A model generated the notes under the pieces. It did not search any database and was not told where the DNA came from. It saw only the letters and a list, made by a program, of their open reading frames with translations. From Variovorax sp. PBL-E5 (GTDB lineage Bacteria; Pseudomonadota; Gammaproteobacteria; Burkholderiales; Burkholderiaceae_C): DNA of 64,000 nt. The position numbers were made by a program, and so were the translations under genes. Below, piece by piece: positions 8,061-16,240 of this stretch (its first letter is position 1; the number at the start of each line of letters is the position of its first letter). The DNA is taken from assembly GCF_901827185.1 (NCBI RefSeq), contig NZ_LR594671.1, positions 2,418,001 through 2,482,000 on the forward strand. The letters run 5' to 3'.

Positions 8061-8666
8061 TCAGCCGCGGGCCGTCGCGAGCAGGGCGGCGAAGCGTGCG
8101 ACGCGCTGGCCCTGGAAGCGCGCGGCGGCGAGTTTTTCCTCGGGCAATCCCTTGCCGCGGCCGTCGGTGAAGCTCACGCCGTAGGGGTTGCCGCCGGCCG
8201 CATACAGCAGCGGGTCGGTGTAGCCGACGGGCACGATGATCGATCCCCAGTGATAGAAGACGTTGTGCATCGCGAGCAGCGTCGATTCCTGGCCGCCATG
8301 CAGGTTGCCTGCGCCGGTGAATGCGGCGGCCGCCTTGTCCTGCAGCTTGCCCTGCGCCCACAGCGGGCCGAGCGTGTCGATGAACTGTTTCAGCTGCGCC
8401 GCCGGCAGGCCGAAGCGCGTGGGCGTGCCGAAGACGAAGCCGTCGGCCCAGTCCAGATCGTCGAGCGTGGCTTCGGGCACGTCCTGCGTGGCCTCGAGGT
8501 GCGCCTTCCAGGCCGGCTTGGCCTCGATGGCTTGCGCATCCGCGAGTTCGCGGACCTTGCGCAGGCGTGTCTGCGCGCCGGCAGCGCGCGCACCTTCCTC
8601 GATGGAACGCGCGATCTGCCAGGTGTGGCCGGTGCTGCTGTAGTAGACGATGGTGATGTGGGCCAT
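8061..8666 (-). CDS. Flavodoxin-like NAD(P)H:quinone oxidoreductase (WrbA family)
   Basis: A 201-residue flavodoxin-fold protein. The FMN phosphate loop is YSSTGHTWQIA at about residues 9-19, followed by the WrbA-type segments DWADGFVFGTPTRFG, FTGAGNLHGGQEST and HWGSIIVPVGYTDPLLY. WrbA enzymes reduce quinones by two electrons and so limit redox cycling. It sits head to tail with the next quinone reductase gene upstream (33 bp gap), a fitting pair for a pathway that makes hydroquinones or catechols. Confidence 0.88.
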   Translation of the reverse strand: MAHITIVYYSSTGHTWQIARSIEEGARAAGAQTRLRKVRELADAQAIEAKPAWKAHLEATQDVPEATLDDLDWADGFVFGTPTRFGLPAAQLKQFIDTLGPLWAQGKLQDKAAAAFTGAGNLHGGQESTLLAMHNVFYHWGSIIVPVGYTDPLLYAAGGNPYGVSFTDGRGKGLPEEKLAAARFQGQRVARFAALLATARG

Positions 8667-8699
8667 TGCTTGTGGGTTCTTTGTTCTCTGGGGCGTGCG

Positions 8700-9650
8700 T
8701 CAGACGGTGAGCACGATCTTTCCGAAGTGCGCGTTGCTGCTCATGCGCGCGAGCGCTGCGGCGGCGTCGGACAGCGGGAAGCGGCTGTCGATCGGCAGCC
8801 TCAGCTGCCGGGCGGCGATGGCCTCGCCGAGGTCGGCGAGCATCCGCGCGTTGAGCGTGCGGATCTCCTCGATCGAGCGTGAGCGGAAGGTGACGCCGAC
8901 ATAGCTGAGCCGGCGCAGCGCGTGCAGCTGGAAATCGAAGCTGCCGCCGGCGCCGCCGAGGCGTCCGAGGTTGACGATGCGTCCGCCGGTCGCAGCGGTC
9001 TGCATGGTTTGTGCAAACTGCGCGCCCGTCACTTGGTCGACGACCACGTCCACGCCCTTGCCGCCGGTGGCCTCGCGCACGCGCTCATGCCAGTCGGCTT
9101 CGCCGGGATCGAGCGCCAGGTCGGCACCGAATTCGGCCAGCCGCGCGCGGCGCTGTGGATGGGTGGAGGTGCCGATCACCCGGCGCGCGCCGAGCAGCCG
9201 CGCGATCTGCAGGCCCATGAGGCCGACGCCGGAACTCGCGCCGTGGATCAGCACGTCCTGCCCGCGACGCAGCTGGCCGTGGGTGACGATGGCGTCGTGC
9301 ATGGCCTGCAGCGCCAGGGTGAGGACGCTGGCCTCCTCGAAGGGCAGGGTGCTGTCGGGAATCCTGCAGGCACGGCCGCCGTCGGTGACCGCGTACTCGG
9401 CATAGGCGCCGGCGCCGGTGCACATCACGCGGTCGCCGGCTTTCCAGGGGCCGGCTTGCGGGCCGGCCTCCACCACTTCGCCCGCCCACTCCATGCCGAT
9501 CACTTTGCCGTCCTTCGCGGCGAGGCCGGCGAGATCGGCGCGGTTGAGGCTGGCCGCCTTCACGCGCACCAGGATTTCGTGGGATCCGGGTTGCGGCGGC
9601 GGCACGTCGGCCGACTGCGCACCCTGCGCTGTGGAGATGATTGCTTTCAT
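8700..9650 (-). CDS. NAD(P)-dependent quinone oxidoreductase / zinc-less alcohol dehydrogenase (MDR superfamily)
   Basis: A 316-residue medium-chain dehydrogenase/reductase. It opens with a GroES-like domain (HEILVRVKAASLNRADLAGL) and has the nucleotide-binding motif GASSGVGLMGLQIARLLGA near residue 145. Catalytic zinc ligands are not evident, which fits quinone reductase or enoyl reductase branches. It is divergent from the NIPSNAP gene, and the shared 87-bp gap holds a GGGAC dyad found elsewhere in this cluster. The true substrate is not known. Confidence 0.85.
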   Translation of the reverse strand: MKAIISTAQGAQSADVPPPQPGSHEILVRVKAASLNRADLAGLAAKDGKVIGMEWAGEVVEAGPQAGPWKAGDRVMCTGAGAYAEYAVTDGGRACRIPDSTLPFEEASVLTLALQAMHDAIVTHGQLRRGQDVLIHGASSGVGLMGLQIARLLGARRVIGTSTHPQRRARLAEFGADLALDPGEADWHERVREATGGKGVDVVVDQVTGAQFAQTMQTAATGGRIVNLGRLGGAGGSFDFQLHALRRLSYVGVTFRSRSIEEIRTLNARMLADLGEAIAARQLRLPIDSRFPLSDAAAALARMSSNAHFGKIVLTV

Positions 9651-9684
9651 CCGGCGAGCATAGGCAGCGGCTTGCGCGTGGTAT

Positions 9685-9702
9685 GCCCCCCTCGGGTGGG
9701 AC
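9685..9702. promoter_or_regulatory. GCCCC-N8-GGGAC dyad, candidate operator (site 2)
   Basis: Within the divergent gap, GTATGCCCC-N8-GGGACAGACA closely matches the site upstream of the flavoprotein gene at 19.1 kb (GTATGTCCC-N8-GGGACGACAGACA). The centre is about 40 bp from the start codons on both sides. One base of the left half differs from the perfect dyad. Confidence 0.45.
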
Positions 9703-9737
9703 AGACAGCCGCCGCCGGGCCGCTAAGGTGGCGTTCC

Positions 9738-10448
9738 ATGATCTACGAGCTTCGTCTTTACGCCGTCGCGCCGGGGCGCATGGCCGACGTCCACGCGCGC
9801 TTCAACGAGCACTTTCCGGCACTGTTCGCCAAGCACGGCGTGGACTGCGTGGCGCGCTGGAATGCCGTGGCCGGTCCCGACGCGCCGCGCTTCGTCTACC
9901 TGATGGCCTACCGCGACTACGCGCAACGCGAGGCGGTGTGGGCCAGCTTCTATGCGGACGCCGAGTGGTGGCGCATCCGCGCCGAGACCAATGCGGGGCA
10001 TGAGATGGTGGAGCGGCACGATCTGTTCTTCCTCAAGCCCAACGCGGCGTGGCCCGCGCCGTTGGCACGCGATGCCGGGACGGCGATCGGCGGATTGCAC
10101 GAGCTGGTCCAGCAGCAGATCGCGCCAGGCCAGAACGCGCATGCCAACGCCTTTCTTCAGGAGACGTGGCTGCCGCGCGTGCGCAAGGCCGGCGCCCGGG
10201 TTCTGGCCGTCTGGGACACGGCCGCGGGTGCCGGCATGCAGAAGATCGTGCTGCTCTATGCATGGCCCGATGCGGCTGCGTGGCACGCGGGGCGCAGGTC
10301 GATGGACGGCGACGAGACACTGCAGGCGGCCTTCGCCGCGCAACGCAGGCAATACGGCACGGCACTGTTCGAGCGCAGCGAGGTCAACCTGCTCGACCCG
10401 GCGCCCGGGATGATCATTCGCGCAGGCCTTGGACGCGTCGCGGATTGA
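9738..10448 (+). CDS. NIPSNAP family protein
   Basis: A 236-residue protein with the NIPSNAP start MIYELRLYAVAPGRMADVHA and a second related ferredoxin-like repeat later (GLHELVQQQIAPGQNAHANAFLQ). The fold is a dimeric alpha/beta barrel; bacterial members have no settled function but often sit in catabolic clusters. Here it is divergent from a quinone reductase and convergent, four bases apart, with an MFS exporter gene. Confidence 0.85.
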   Translation: MIYELRLYAVAPGRMADVHARFNEHFPALFAKHGVDCVARWNAVAGPDAPRFVYLMAYRDYAQREAVWASFYADAEWWRIRAETNAGHEMVERHDLFFLKPNAAWPAPLARDAGTAIGGLHELVQQQIAPGQNAHANAFLQETWLPRVRKAGARVLAVWDTAAGAGMQKIVLLYAWPDAAAWHAGRRSMDGDETLQAAFAAQRRQYGTALFERSEVNLLDPAPGMIIRAGLGRVAD

Positions 10449-10452
10449 TGCG

Positions 10453-11703
10453 CTAGGACGTCGGGCGCAGGCGTGTTGCCGCAGCCCGCTGCCGCAGACT
10501 GAGCGCCAACGCCGCGCCGATCGCCAGCAGCGCCGCCGCGCAGACCATGAACACCGGCCGCGCGCCAATGCGGTCGACCACCGCCGAGGCGCCTGCCACG
10601 CCGGCGGCGATGCCCAGGAACATCGTGGAGGCGAACAGGCTCACGGCCGTTCCGCGCAGCGCGGGCACCATCTGCGTGGCCAGTGTCTGCAGCGTGCCGT
10701 GCAGCATGTAGAAGCCCACGCCCGCGACCAGGCACGCCGGTAGCGCCAGCGCCCAGTGGCGGCCCACGGCGAGCACCAGCCAGCCGATGCCGAGCGCGAT
10801 GCCGCCGGTGAAGACCATGCCGCTCTCGCCGAGCCTGGCCAGCAGGCGGCGCGCCGCGAAGGCGTAGAAGAAGCCGCCGATGCCGTACAGGACGACCACG
10901 CCGGCCGCAGCCGACAGGGCCAGCCCGAACTCGCGCACCAGATAGGCCGGCAGAAAGGCGAGGCCGGAGAAGGCGAAGGCGCCCTCTGCCGCCACCACCA
11001 GCAGCATCCAGCGTGCCCAGGGTTCGGAGAGCACCCGCACGATGTCGCGCACGTGGCCATGCGGGGAGGGCGCGCGCACGGCCTCCGTGCGCACCTCGCG
11101 GTTCAGGCTGATCGCCAGGCCGCCGATGCAGAAGACTCCGGCCAGCAGCGCGAAAACGGCGCGCCAGCCCAGCCACTCGGTGAAGACGGCCGACACCCAC
11201 TGTCCGGCGATCATTCCGCCCAGCGAGAGCATGAGGAAACGCGCCAGCACCGGCTGCCGCTCGTCGTAGGGCACGGTGTCCCCCACCCAGGCCAGCACCA
11301 GCGCGATGATCCCTGCCGCGGCGGCGCCGGCGAGAAAGCGCGCCAGCACCAGCATCTCGAGGCTCGCCGCGAACATCGCGAGCACGTTGCCCAGCACGCA
11401 GCCGAGCGCGGCGAAGCCGATGGTGCGCCGCTTGCCGTAGCGATCGCCGAGGGGGCCGAACAGCAATTGCAGCAGGCCATAGGCCACCGCGTAGACCGAG
11501 ACGGTGAGAGCAGCGCGCCCGGCCGTGACGCCGAAGGTCTGTGCCAGCGAGGGCAGCATCGGATCGCAGGCGCGCATCATGGCACTGCTGCAGAAGTGGA
11601 CCGTGGCGAGCGCCGCCAGGCCGCCCGGCCGCGCACGGTTTACTGGAGTACCTTCGCGCAGCAGCGCTTCGGTATTCGCCTTCGGAACGGCCGGGCGGCT
11701 CAT
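10453..11703 (-). CDS. MFS transporter
   Basis: A 416-residue major facilitator protein with about twelve membrane segments. The conserved loop between helices 2 and 3 is GPLGDRYGKRRTIG, and helix 5 has a drug-exporter-like pattern. It probably exports or imports a small molecule of the local pathway; the substrate is not evident. The ATG at 11703 overlaps the stop of the SDR gene by four bases, so the two are coupled. Confidence 0.87.
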   Translation of the reverse strand: MSRPAVPKANTEALLREGTPVNRARPGGLAALATVHFCSSAMMRACDPMLPSLAQTFGVTAGRAALTVSVYAVAYGLLQLLFGPLGDRYGKRRTIGFAALGCVLGNVLAMFAASLEMLVLARFLAGAAAAGIIALVLAWVGDTVPYDERQPVLARFLMLSLGGMIAGQWVSAVFTEWLGWRAVFALLAGVFCIGGLAISLNREVRTEAVRAPSPHGHVRDIVRVLSEPWARWMLLVVAAEGAFAFSGLAFLPAYLVREFGLALSAAAGVVVLYGIGGFFYAFAARRLLARLGESGMVFTGGIALGIGWLVLAVGRHWALALPACLVAGVGFYMLHGTLQTLATQMVPALRGTAVSLFASTMFLGIAAGVAGASAVVDRIGARPVFMVCAAALLAIGAALALSLRQRAAATRLRPTS

Positions 11704-12515
11704 GCTTGCGCGTCCTGCTTCTCGAAGCCCGGCCGCGGGATCAGCGACAGCCAGGTGGTGCTGAGGCCGCCGTCGACCAGCACGTCCTGTCCGTTCACGT
11801 AGCCCGAGCGCGGGCTGGCCAGGAAGGCGACCACGTCGGCGATGTCCTTGGGTCCGCTGATGCGCCCCGCGGGCACGATGGATTCGCGCCTCGCGAGCAC
11901 CGCCGGTTGCCGGTAGATGCCTTCGGTGAGCGGCGTGCGCACCATCGCCGGGCTGACGACGTTGCTGCGGATGCGATGTTCGCCCAGTTCGACCGCCAGC
12001 AACTGCGACAGCATCTTCACGCCGGCCTTGCTCACGCTGTACGGACCGCTGTACGGCTGCGGCACGCGCCCCGAGATCGAGGCGACGTGCACCATGCTGC
12101 CGCCGCCCGCGGCCATCATCTGCCGGCCGAAGGCCTGCGCACACAGCAGGAAGCCGCTGAGGTTCACGGCCATCAGCTGGTTCCAGCGGTCGAGCTCGAT
12201 GTCCATCAGCGCCGCGGCGTAGATGGTGGCCGCGTTGTTCACCAGCACGTCGCAGCGGCCCAGGTCGCGCGCCACGGCCGCCGCGGCGCGCTCCACGCTC
12301 GTTCTGTCGGTGATGTCGCAGCCGACCGCGATGGCGCGCGCACCCGTCTGCGCGATGCCGGCGGCGGCCTGGGCCGCGCCAGTTTCATCGCGGTCGAGCA
12401 ACGCGACCCTGGCGCCGACCCGCGCGAGTTCGCGCGCGATCTCGGTGCCGATGCCGCCTGCTGCGCCGGTGACGACGCAGACCTTGTCTTCGAGTTGCAG
12501 CCAGGAATCTGTCAT
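11700..12515 (-). CDS. Short-chain dehydrogenase/reductase (SDR)
   Basis: About 271 residues with a classical SDR layout: cofactor motif TGAAGGIGTEIA near the N-terminus, NNAAT, catalytic Ser in HVASISG, and YSVSK as the YxxxK pair. Asp in ALLDRDE after the second strand suggests NAD(H). It most likely oxidises or reduces a hydroxyl or keto group of a pathway intermediate. The ATG at 12515 fits the family; an upstream ATG at 12539 would add eight residues. It is coupled with the MFS gene and divergent from the hydrolase. Confidence 0.88.
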   Translation of the reverse strand: MTDSWLQLEDKVCVVTGAAGGIGTEIARELARVGARVALLDRDETGAAQAAAGIAQTGARAIAVGCDITDRTSVERAAAAVARDLGRCDVLVNNAATIYAAALMDIELDRWNQLMAVNLSGFLLCAQAFGRQMMAAGGGSMVHVASISGRVPQPYSGPYSVSKAGVKMLSQLLAVELGEHRIRSNVVSPAMVRTPLTEGIYRQPAVLARRESIVPAGRISGPKDIADVVAFLASPRSGYVNGQDVLVDGGLSTTWLSLIPRPGFEKQDAQA

Positions 12516-12549
12516 GGTGCAACTGTCCGGCGGGGGCATGTCGATGTCA

Positions 12550-12566
12550 GTCCCCTCGAAGGGGAC
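12550..12566. promoter_or_regulatory. GTCCC-N7-GGGAC dyad in divergent promoter (site 4)
   Basis: GTCCC-N7-GGGAC lies between the SDR and hydrolase genes, with the same spacing as site 1. It lacks the flanking ACAGAC element of sites 1-3 and lies next to GC-rich sequence resembling dispersed intergenic repeats, so it may be a repeat hairpin and not an operator. Confidence 0.3.
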
Positions 12567-12631
12567 GGCGTGCCGGCATGTACCGCCGCCGGGGGACTGT
12601 GGCGGCCGAAGCCGCGGCGTACATTGACGCC

Positions 12632-13810
12632 ATGAACGCAGCCTTCAACGTCGAGACCGAATGGGTGCATCTCCAATACGAGGAGCGCGCCGCCTTCACC
12701 GAAACCTACGGCTTTTCCGGCAACCAGGGGGCGGTGAACCTCGAGGGCATTCGCTTGCGGCCCGCCGGCCATGAATCCGAAACGCTGATGGTGTTCATGC
12801 ACCCGGCCTCCACGCTGCAGTTGCTGCCGGTGCCGCGCGCCATGGCAGCGACCGGCGCGCACGTGCTGTGCGCCGGCAGCCGCTATCAACGCAACGACAC
12901 CGCGCTGATCATGGAGAAGGTGTTCCTCGATCTGGGTGCCTACATCCGTCACGCCAAGGAGGTCTGGGGCTACCGCAAGGTGGTGCTGGTCGGCTGGTCC
13001 GGCGGCGGCGCATTGGCCGTGAGCTACCAGGCCGAGGCGCAGGCGCCCTCCATCACCCATACACCCGCCGGCGACCCGGTCAATGTGAAAGGCGCCGGAC
13101 TGATCCCGGCCGACGCCGTGGTCTACCAGGCGGCGCATCTTTCACGCGCCCACTTGCTGGCCGAGGCCATCGACCCCTCGGTGACGGATGAGCTGAATCC
13201 CGACAGCCGCGACCTCGAACTCGACATCTACGATCCGCGCAACCCCCATCAGCCGCCGTACTCGCCCGCCTACATCGAGCGTTACCGTGCCGCACAGCTG
13301 GCACGCATGCGGCGCATCACGGCCTGGGCGAAGCAGACGCTGGCCGAATTGAAGGCGCGCGGCACCGGCGAGATCGAACGTCCCTTCATCGTGCACCGCA
13401 CCCTTGCCGATCCGCGATTTCTCGACCCCACGCTCGACCTCAACGACCGCAAGCCGCACTGGTGCTACATGGGCAACCCGGAGACGGTGAACACCGGCCC
13501 GGTGGGGCTGGCGCGTTTCACCACCCTGCGTTCGTGGCTGTCGCAATGGTCGCTCGACGACTCCTGCGGCAATGGCCTGGAAGGCGCCCGGCGGATCAGC
13601 GCGCCGCTGCTGGTGATCGAGAACAGCGCCGACGACGCGGCACCCCAGACGCATCCGAAGATGCTGTTCGAGGCAGCAGCCTCGCCCGACAAGACCTTCC
13701 GCATCATCAAGGGCGCGACGCACTACTACGCCGGCCAGCCGGAGTTGCTGCAGGAAGCGACGGAACTGATCCGTGGCTGGCTGCAGCAGCGCGGAATGCT
13801 GGCGCCATGA
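12632..13810 (+). CDS. Alpha/beta hydrolase
   Basis: A 392-residue alpha/beta hydrolase fold protein. The nucleophile elbow is GWSGG with Ser at about residue 123; the likely acid and base lie late in the chain (ENSADDAAPQTHPKM and KGATHYYAG, His). It is longer than simple esterases, with a large insert between about residues 135 and 290 that would form a lid. It may hydrolyse a ring-cleavage product, ester or lactone. The ATG at 12632 is chosen by family start; 18 further codons are open upstream. It heads the plus-strand run hydrolase, MFS, thiolase, ligase. Confidence 0.82.
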   Translation: MNAAFNVETEWVHLQYEERAAFTETYGFSGNQGAVNLEGIRLRPAGHESETLMVFMHPASTLQLLPVPRAMAATGAHVLCAGSRYQRNDTALIMEKVFLDLGAYIRHAKEVWGYRKVVLVGWSGGGALAVSYQAEAQAPSITHTPAGDPVNVKGAGLIPADAVVYQAAHLSRAHLLAEAIDPSVTDELNPDSRDLELDIYDPRNPHQPPYSPAYIERYRAAQLARMRRITAWAKQTLAELKARGTGEIERPFIVHRTLADPRFLDPTLDLNDRKPHWCYMGNPETVNTGPVGLARFTTLRSWLSQWSLDDSCGNGLEGARRISAPLLVIENSADDAAPQTHPKMLFEAAASPDKTFRIIKGATHYYAGQPELLQEATELIRGWLQQRGMLAP

Positions 13811-13832
13811 CAGCTTGAACGCCAAGGCCGCC

Positions 13833-15074
13833 ATGGGGCTGGCGCTGATCGTCGTCGTCGTGACCCTGGCCACCGCGATGCAGCCGCTGGGCACCGACCT
13901 CTACCTGGCGGCGCTGCCCGCCATCCGCAACGAGTACGCGGCGAAGGTGGGCGTGGTGCAGCTCACGCTGGCCGTGCTGGTGTTCAGCTTCGGCCTCAGC
14001 CAGCTGCTGTGGGGGCCGGCCGCCGATCGCTTCGGCCGGCGGCCGGTGCTGCTGACGGGTTTTCTGCTCTACACCGCCGGGGCAGCGCTGGGTGCGCTGG
14101 CACCGGGCATCGAGGTGCTGATTGCTGCGCGCGCCATGCAGGGCCTGGGCATCGCCGCCACCATGGTGTGCGGTCGCGCCATCGTGCGCGACCTGTTCGA
14201 GCAGCAACGCGGCACGCACGTCATGACCATGGCCATGTCGATGCTGGCCTTTCTGACCATGCTGATCCCCGTGACCGGCGCACTGCTGACCGAGGCGCTG
14301 GGCTGGCGCTCCACGCTCTGGTCGATGGCGCTGTGCGGCGTGGGCGGCGCCGTGCTGGTGCTGCTGCGTGTGCCCGAGACGGCACCTGCGCTCAAACCCG
14401 ATGCGCTGCGGCTGCGGCCGCTGTTCGCGGGCTATGCACGCATCGCCCGCAACCCGGCCTTCCGGTCCTGGACCCTGCTCAATTCCTTCGGCTACGCGGC
14501 CAACTTCGGCTTCTTTTCCAGTTCGGCCTATCTCTTCATCGAGACCTTCGGCGTCACGCGCGTGGGCTTCGGGCTCGTGATCGGCGGTGCGTCGATCACG
14601 TACCTCATCGGCACCATGCTGTGCCGGCGCTGGATCGCGGCGGACGGCATCGTGGCTTCGGTGCGCCGCGCCGGCTTCCTGTCGTTGGCGGCGGCGACGC
14701 TGCTGATCGTGCCGCAGCTTGCCGATGCGCACTCGCCCGTCACGCTCACGGCGGGGCTCTGGCTGATGCTGCTGGCCTACGGCATCCACCAGCCCTGCGG
14801 CCACGTCGGCATGGCCACGCCGTTCCCGCTGCAGGCCGGCGCTGCCTCCGCGCTCGGCGGCTTTGTGTTCGCCGCCGCGGCCTTCCTCTGCGGCACCTGG
14901 ATGGGGCTGCTCTACAGGAGCGGCAGCGCGGCCGTGCTGTCGCTCACCACCGGCGTGCTGGCGGCATCCACGGGCGTGATTGCCCTGACCCTGGTGCAGC
15001 GGCATGGTCGTGTCCAGCCCTGCGGCCCGCCGCACCCTGAATCTTCCATCCTTCATTTCAAGGGACCCTCATGA
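13833..15074 (+). CDS. MFS multidrug-type transporter (Bcr/CflA family)
   Basis: About 413 residues and twelve predicted membrane helices. The N-terminus TDLYLAALPAI and loop GPAADRFGRRPVLL are hallmarks of the Bcr/CflA drug:H+ antiporter subfamily. It starts about 22 bases after the hydrolase stop; a TTG at 13815 is an alternative start. The stop overlaps the thiolase start (ATGA), so it belongs to the same operon and may export a toxic intermediate. Confidence 0.86.
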   Translation: MGLALIVVVVTLATAMQPLGTDLYLAALPAIRNEYAAKVGVVQLTLAVLVFSFGLSQLLWGPAADRFGRRPVLLTGFLLYTAGAALGALAPGIEVLIAARAMQGLGIAATMVCGRAIVRDLFEQQRGTHVMTMAMSMLAFLTMLIPVTGALLTEALGWRSTLWSMALCGVGGAVLVLLRVPETAPALKPDALRLRPLFAGYARIARNPAFRSWTLLNSFGYAANFGFFSSSAYLFIETFGVTRVGFGLVIGGASITYLIGTMLCRRWIAADGIVASVRRAGFLSLAAATLLIVPQLADAHSPVTLTAGLWLMLLAYGIHQPCGHVGMATPFPLQAGAASALGGFVFAAAAFLCGTWMGLLYRSGSAAVLSLTTGVLAASTGVIALTLVQRHGRVQPCGPPHPESSILHFKGPS

Positions 15075-16240
15075 ACAACGCCTACATCGTCGGCTGGGGC
15101 CACACGGCCTTCGGCAAACTGGACAACGTCGAACTCGAACAGCTCATTCGCGATGCGGTGCAGCCGGCACTGGACAGCGCCGGCGTGGACGCTGGCGATA
15201 TCGACGGCATCTTCGTCGGCCACTTCAACGCTGGCTTCGTCGGACAGGACTTCACCGCCGCGCTGCCTGCCGTGGCGATACCCGCCTTGCGCCACACGCC
15301 GGCCGTGCGCGCCGAGAACGCCTGTGCCACCGGCTCGGCAGCGATCTGGGCGGCGCTCGATGCGATGGCTGCAGGCCGCATGAAGCGCACGCTGGTGATC
15401 GGCATGGAACGGATGAACGGGCTGCGAACGCCGGAGGTGGCCGCCACGCTCATCAAGTGCGCCTACGTCAAGGAAGAGGGCAGCGACCCGGCCGGCTTCG
15501 CCGGCATCTTCGGCGGCATCGCGACGAGCTACTTCGATCGCTTCGGCGACCAGTCGGACGCGTTGGCCGCCATCGCGGCGAAGAACCACGCCAACGGCAT
15601 GCACAACCCCTACGCGCACATGCGGCGCGACTTCGGCTTCGACTTCTGCCGCACGCCGTCCGAGAAGAACCCCTTCGTGTCGGGGCCGTTGAAGCGGTCC
15701 GACTGCTCCCTGGTGTCCGACGGCGCCGCGGCGCTGGTCCTGTCGACCGAGCCGCTGCCGGGCGCCCGGGCGCCGGCGGTGCGCTGGCGCTCGCGCACCC
15801 ATGTCAATGATTTCCTGCCGATGTCTCGCCGCGACCCGACGAAGTTCGAAGGTGCTGCGATGGCGTGGCAGAAGGGGCTGGCCTCGGCCGATGCGAGCTT
15901 GGGCGATCTCTCTTTCGTCGAGACGCACGATTGCTTCACCATCGCCGAATTGCTGGAGTACGAAGCCATGGGCCTCGCGCCGCACGGCCAGGGCGCGCGC
16001 GTGATTCTCGACGGCGTGACGCGCAAGGACGGCAGGCTGCCCGTCAATCCCTCGGGCGGGTTGAAGTCGAAGGGTCACCCGATCGGCGCGACCGGCGTGT
16101 CGCAGCATGTGATGGCCGCCATGCAGCTCTCCGGCACCGCCGGCGGCATGCAGGTGGATGGCGCGCGCATGGGTGCGGTGTTCAACATGGGCGGCTCGGC
16201 CGTGGCCAGCTATCTCAGCATTCTGGAGTCCGTCTCGTGA
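15071..16240 (+). CDS. Thiolase / acetyl-CoA acetyltransferase (SCP2-type)
   Basis: A 389-residue thiolase-fold enzyme. The reactive Cys is in ENACATGSAA (about residue 85), the HDCF motif in VETHDCFTIAE, and the C-terminal GGLKSKGHPIGATGVSQ closes the active site. The presence of HDCF with no usual C-terminal CxG places it with the SCP2-like/lipid-transfer thiolases, which include enzymes of steroid and terpenoid side-chain breakdown. It overlaps the preceding MFS gene and the following CoA ligase gene, implying CoA-dependent chain shortening in this pathway. Confidence 0.87.
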   Translation: MNNAYIVGWGHTAFGKLDNVELEQLIRDAVQPALDSAGVDAGDIDGIFVGHFNAGFVGQDFTAALPAVAIPALRHTPAVRAENACATGSAAIWAALDAMAAGRMKRTLVIGMERMNGLRTPEVAATLIKCAYVKEEGSDPAGFAGIFGGIATSYFDRFGDQSDALAAIAAKNHANGMHNPYAHMRRDFGFDFCRTPSEKNPFVSGPLKRSDCSLVSDGAAALVLSTEPLPGARAPAVRWRSRTHVNDFLPMSRRDPTKFEGAAMAWQKGLASADASLGDLSFVETHDCFTIAELLEYEAMGLAPHGQGARVILDGVTRKDGRLPVNPSGGLKSKGHPIGATGVSQHVMAAMQLSGTAGGMQVDGARMGAVFNMGGSAVASYLSILESVS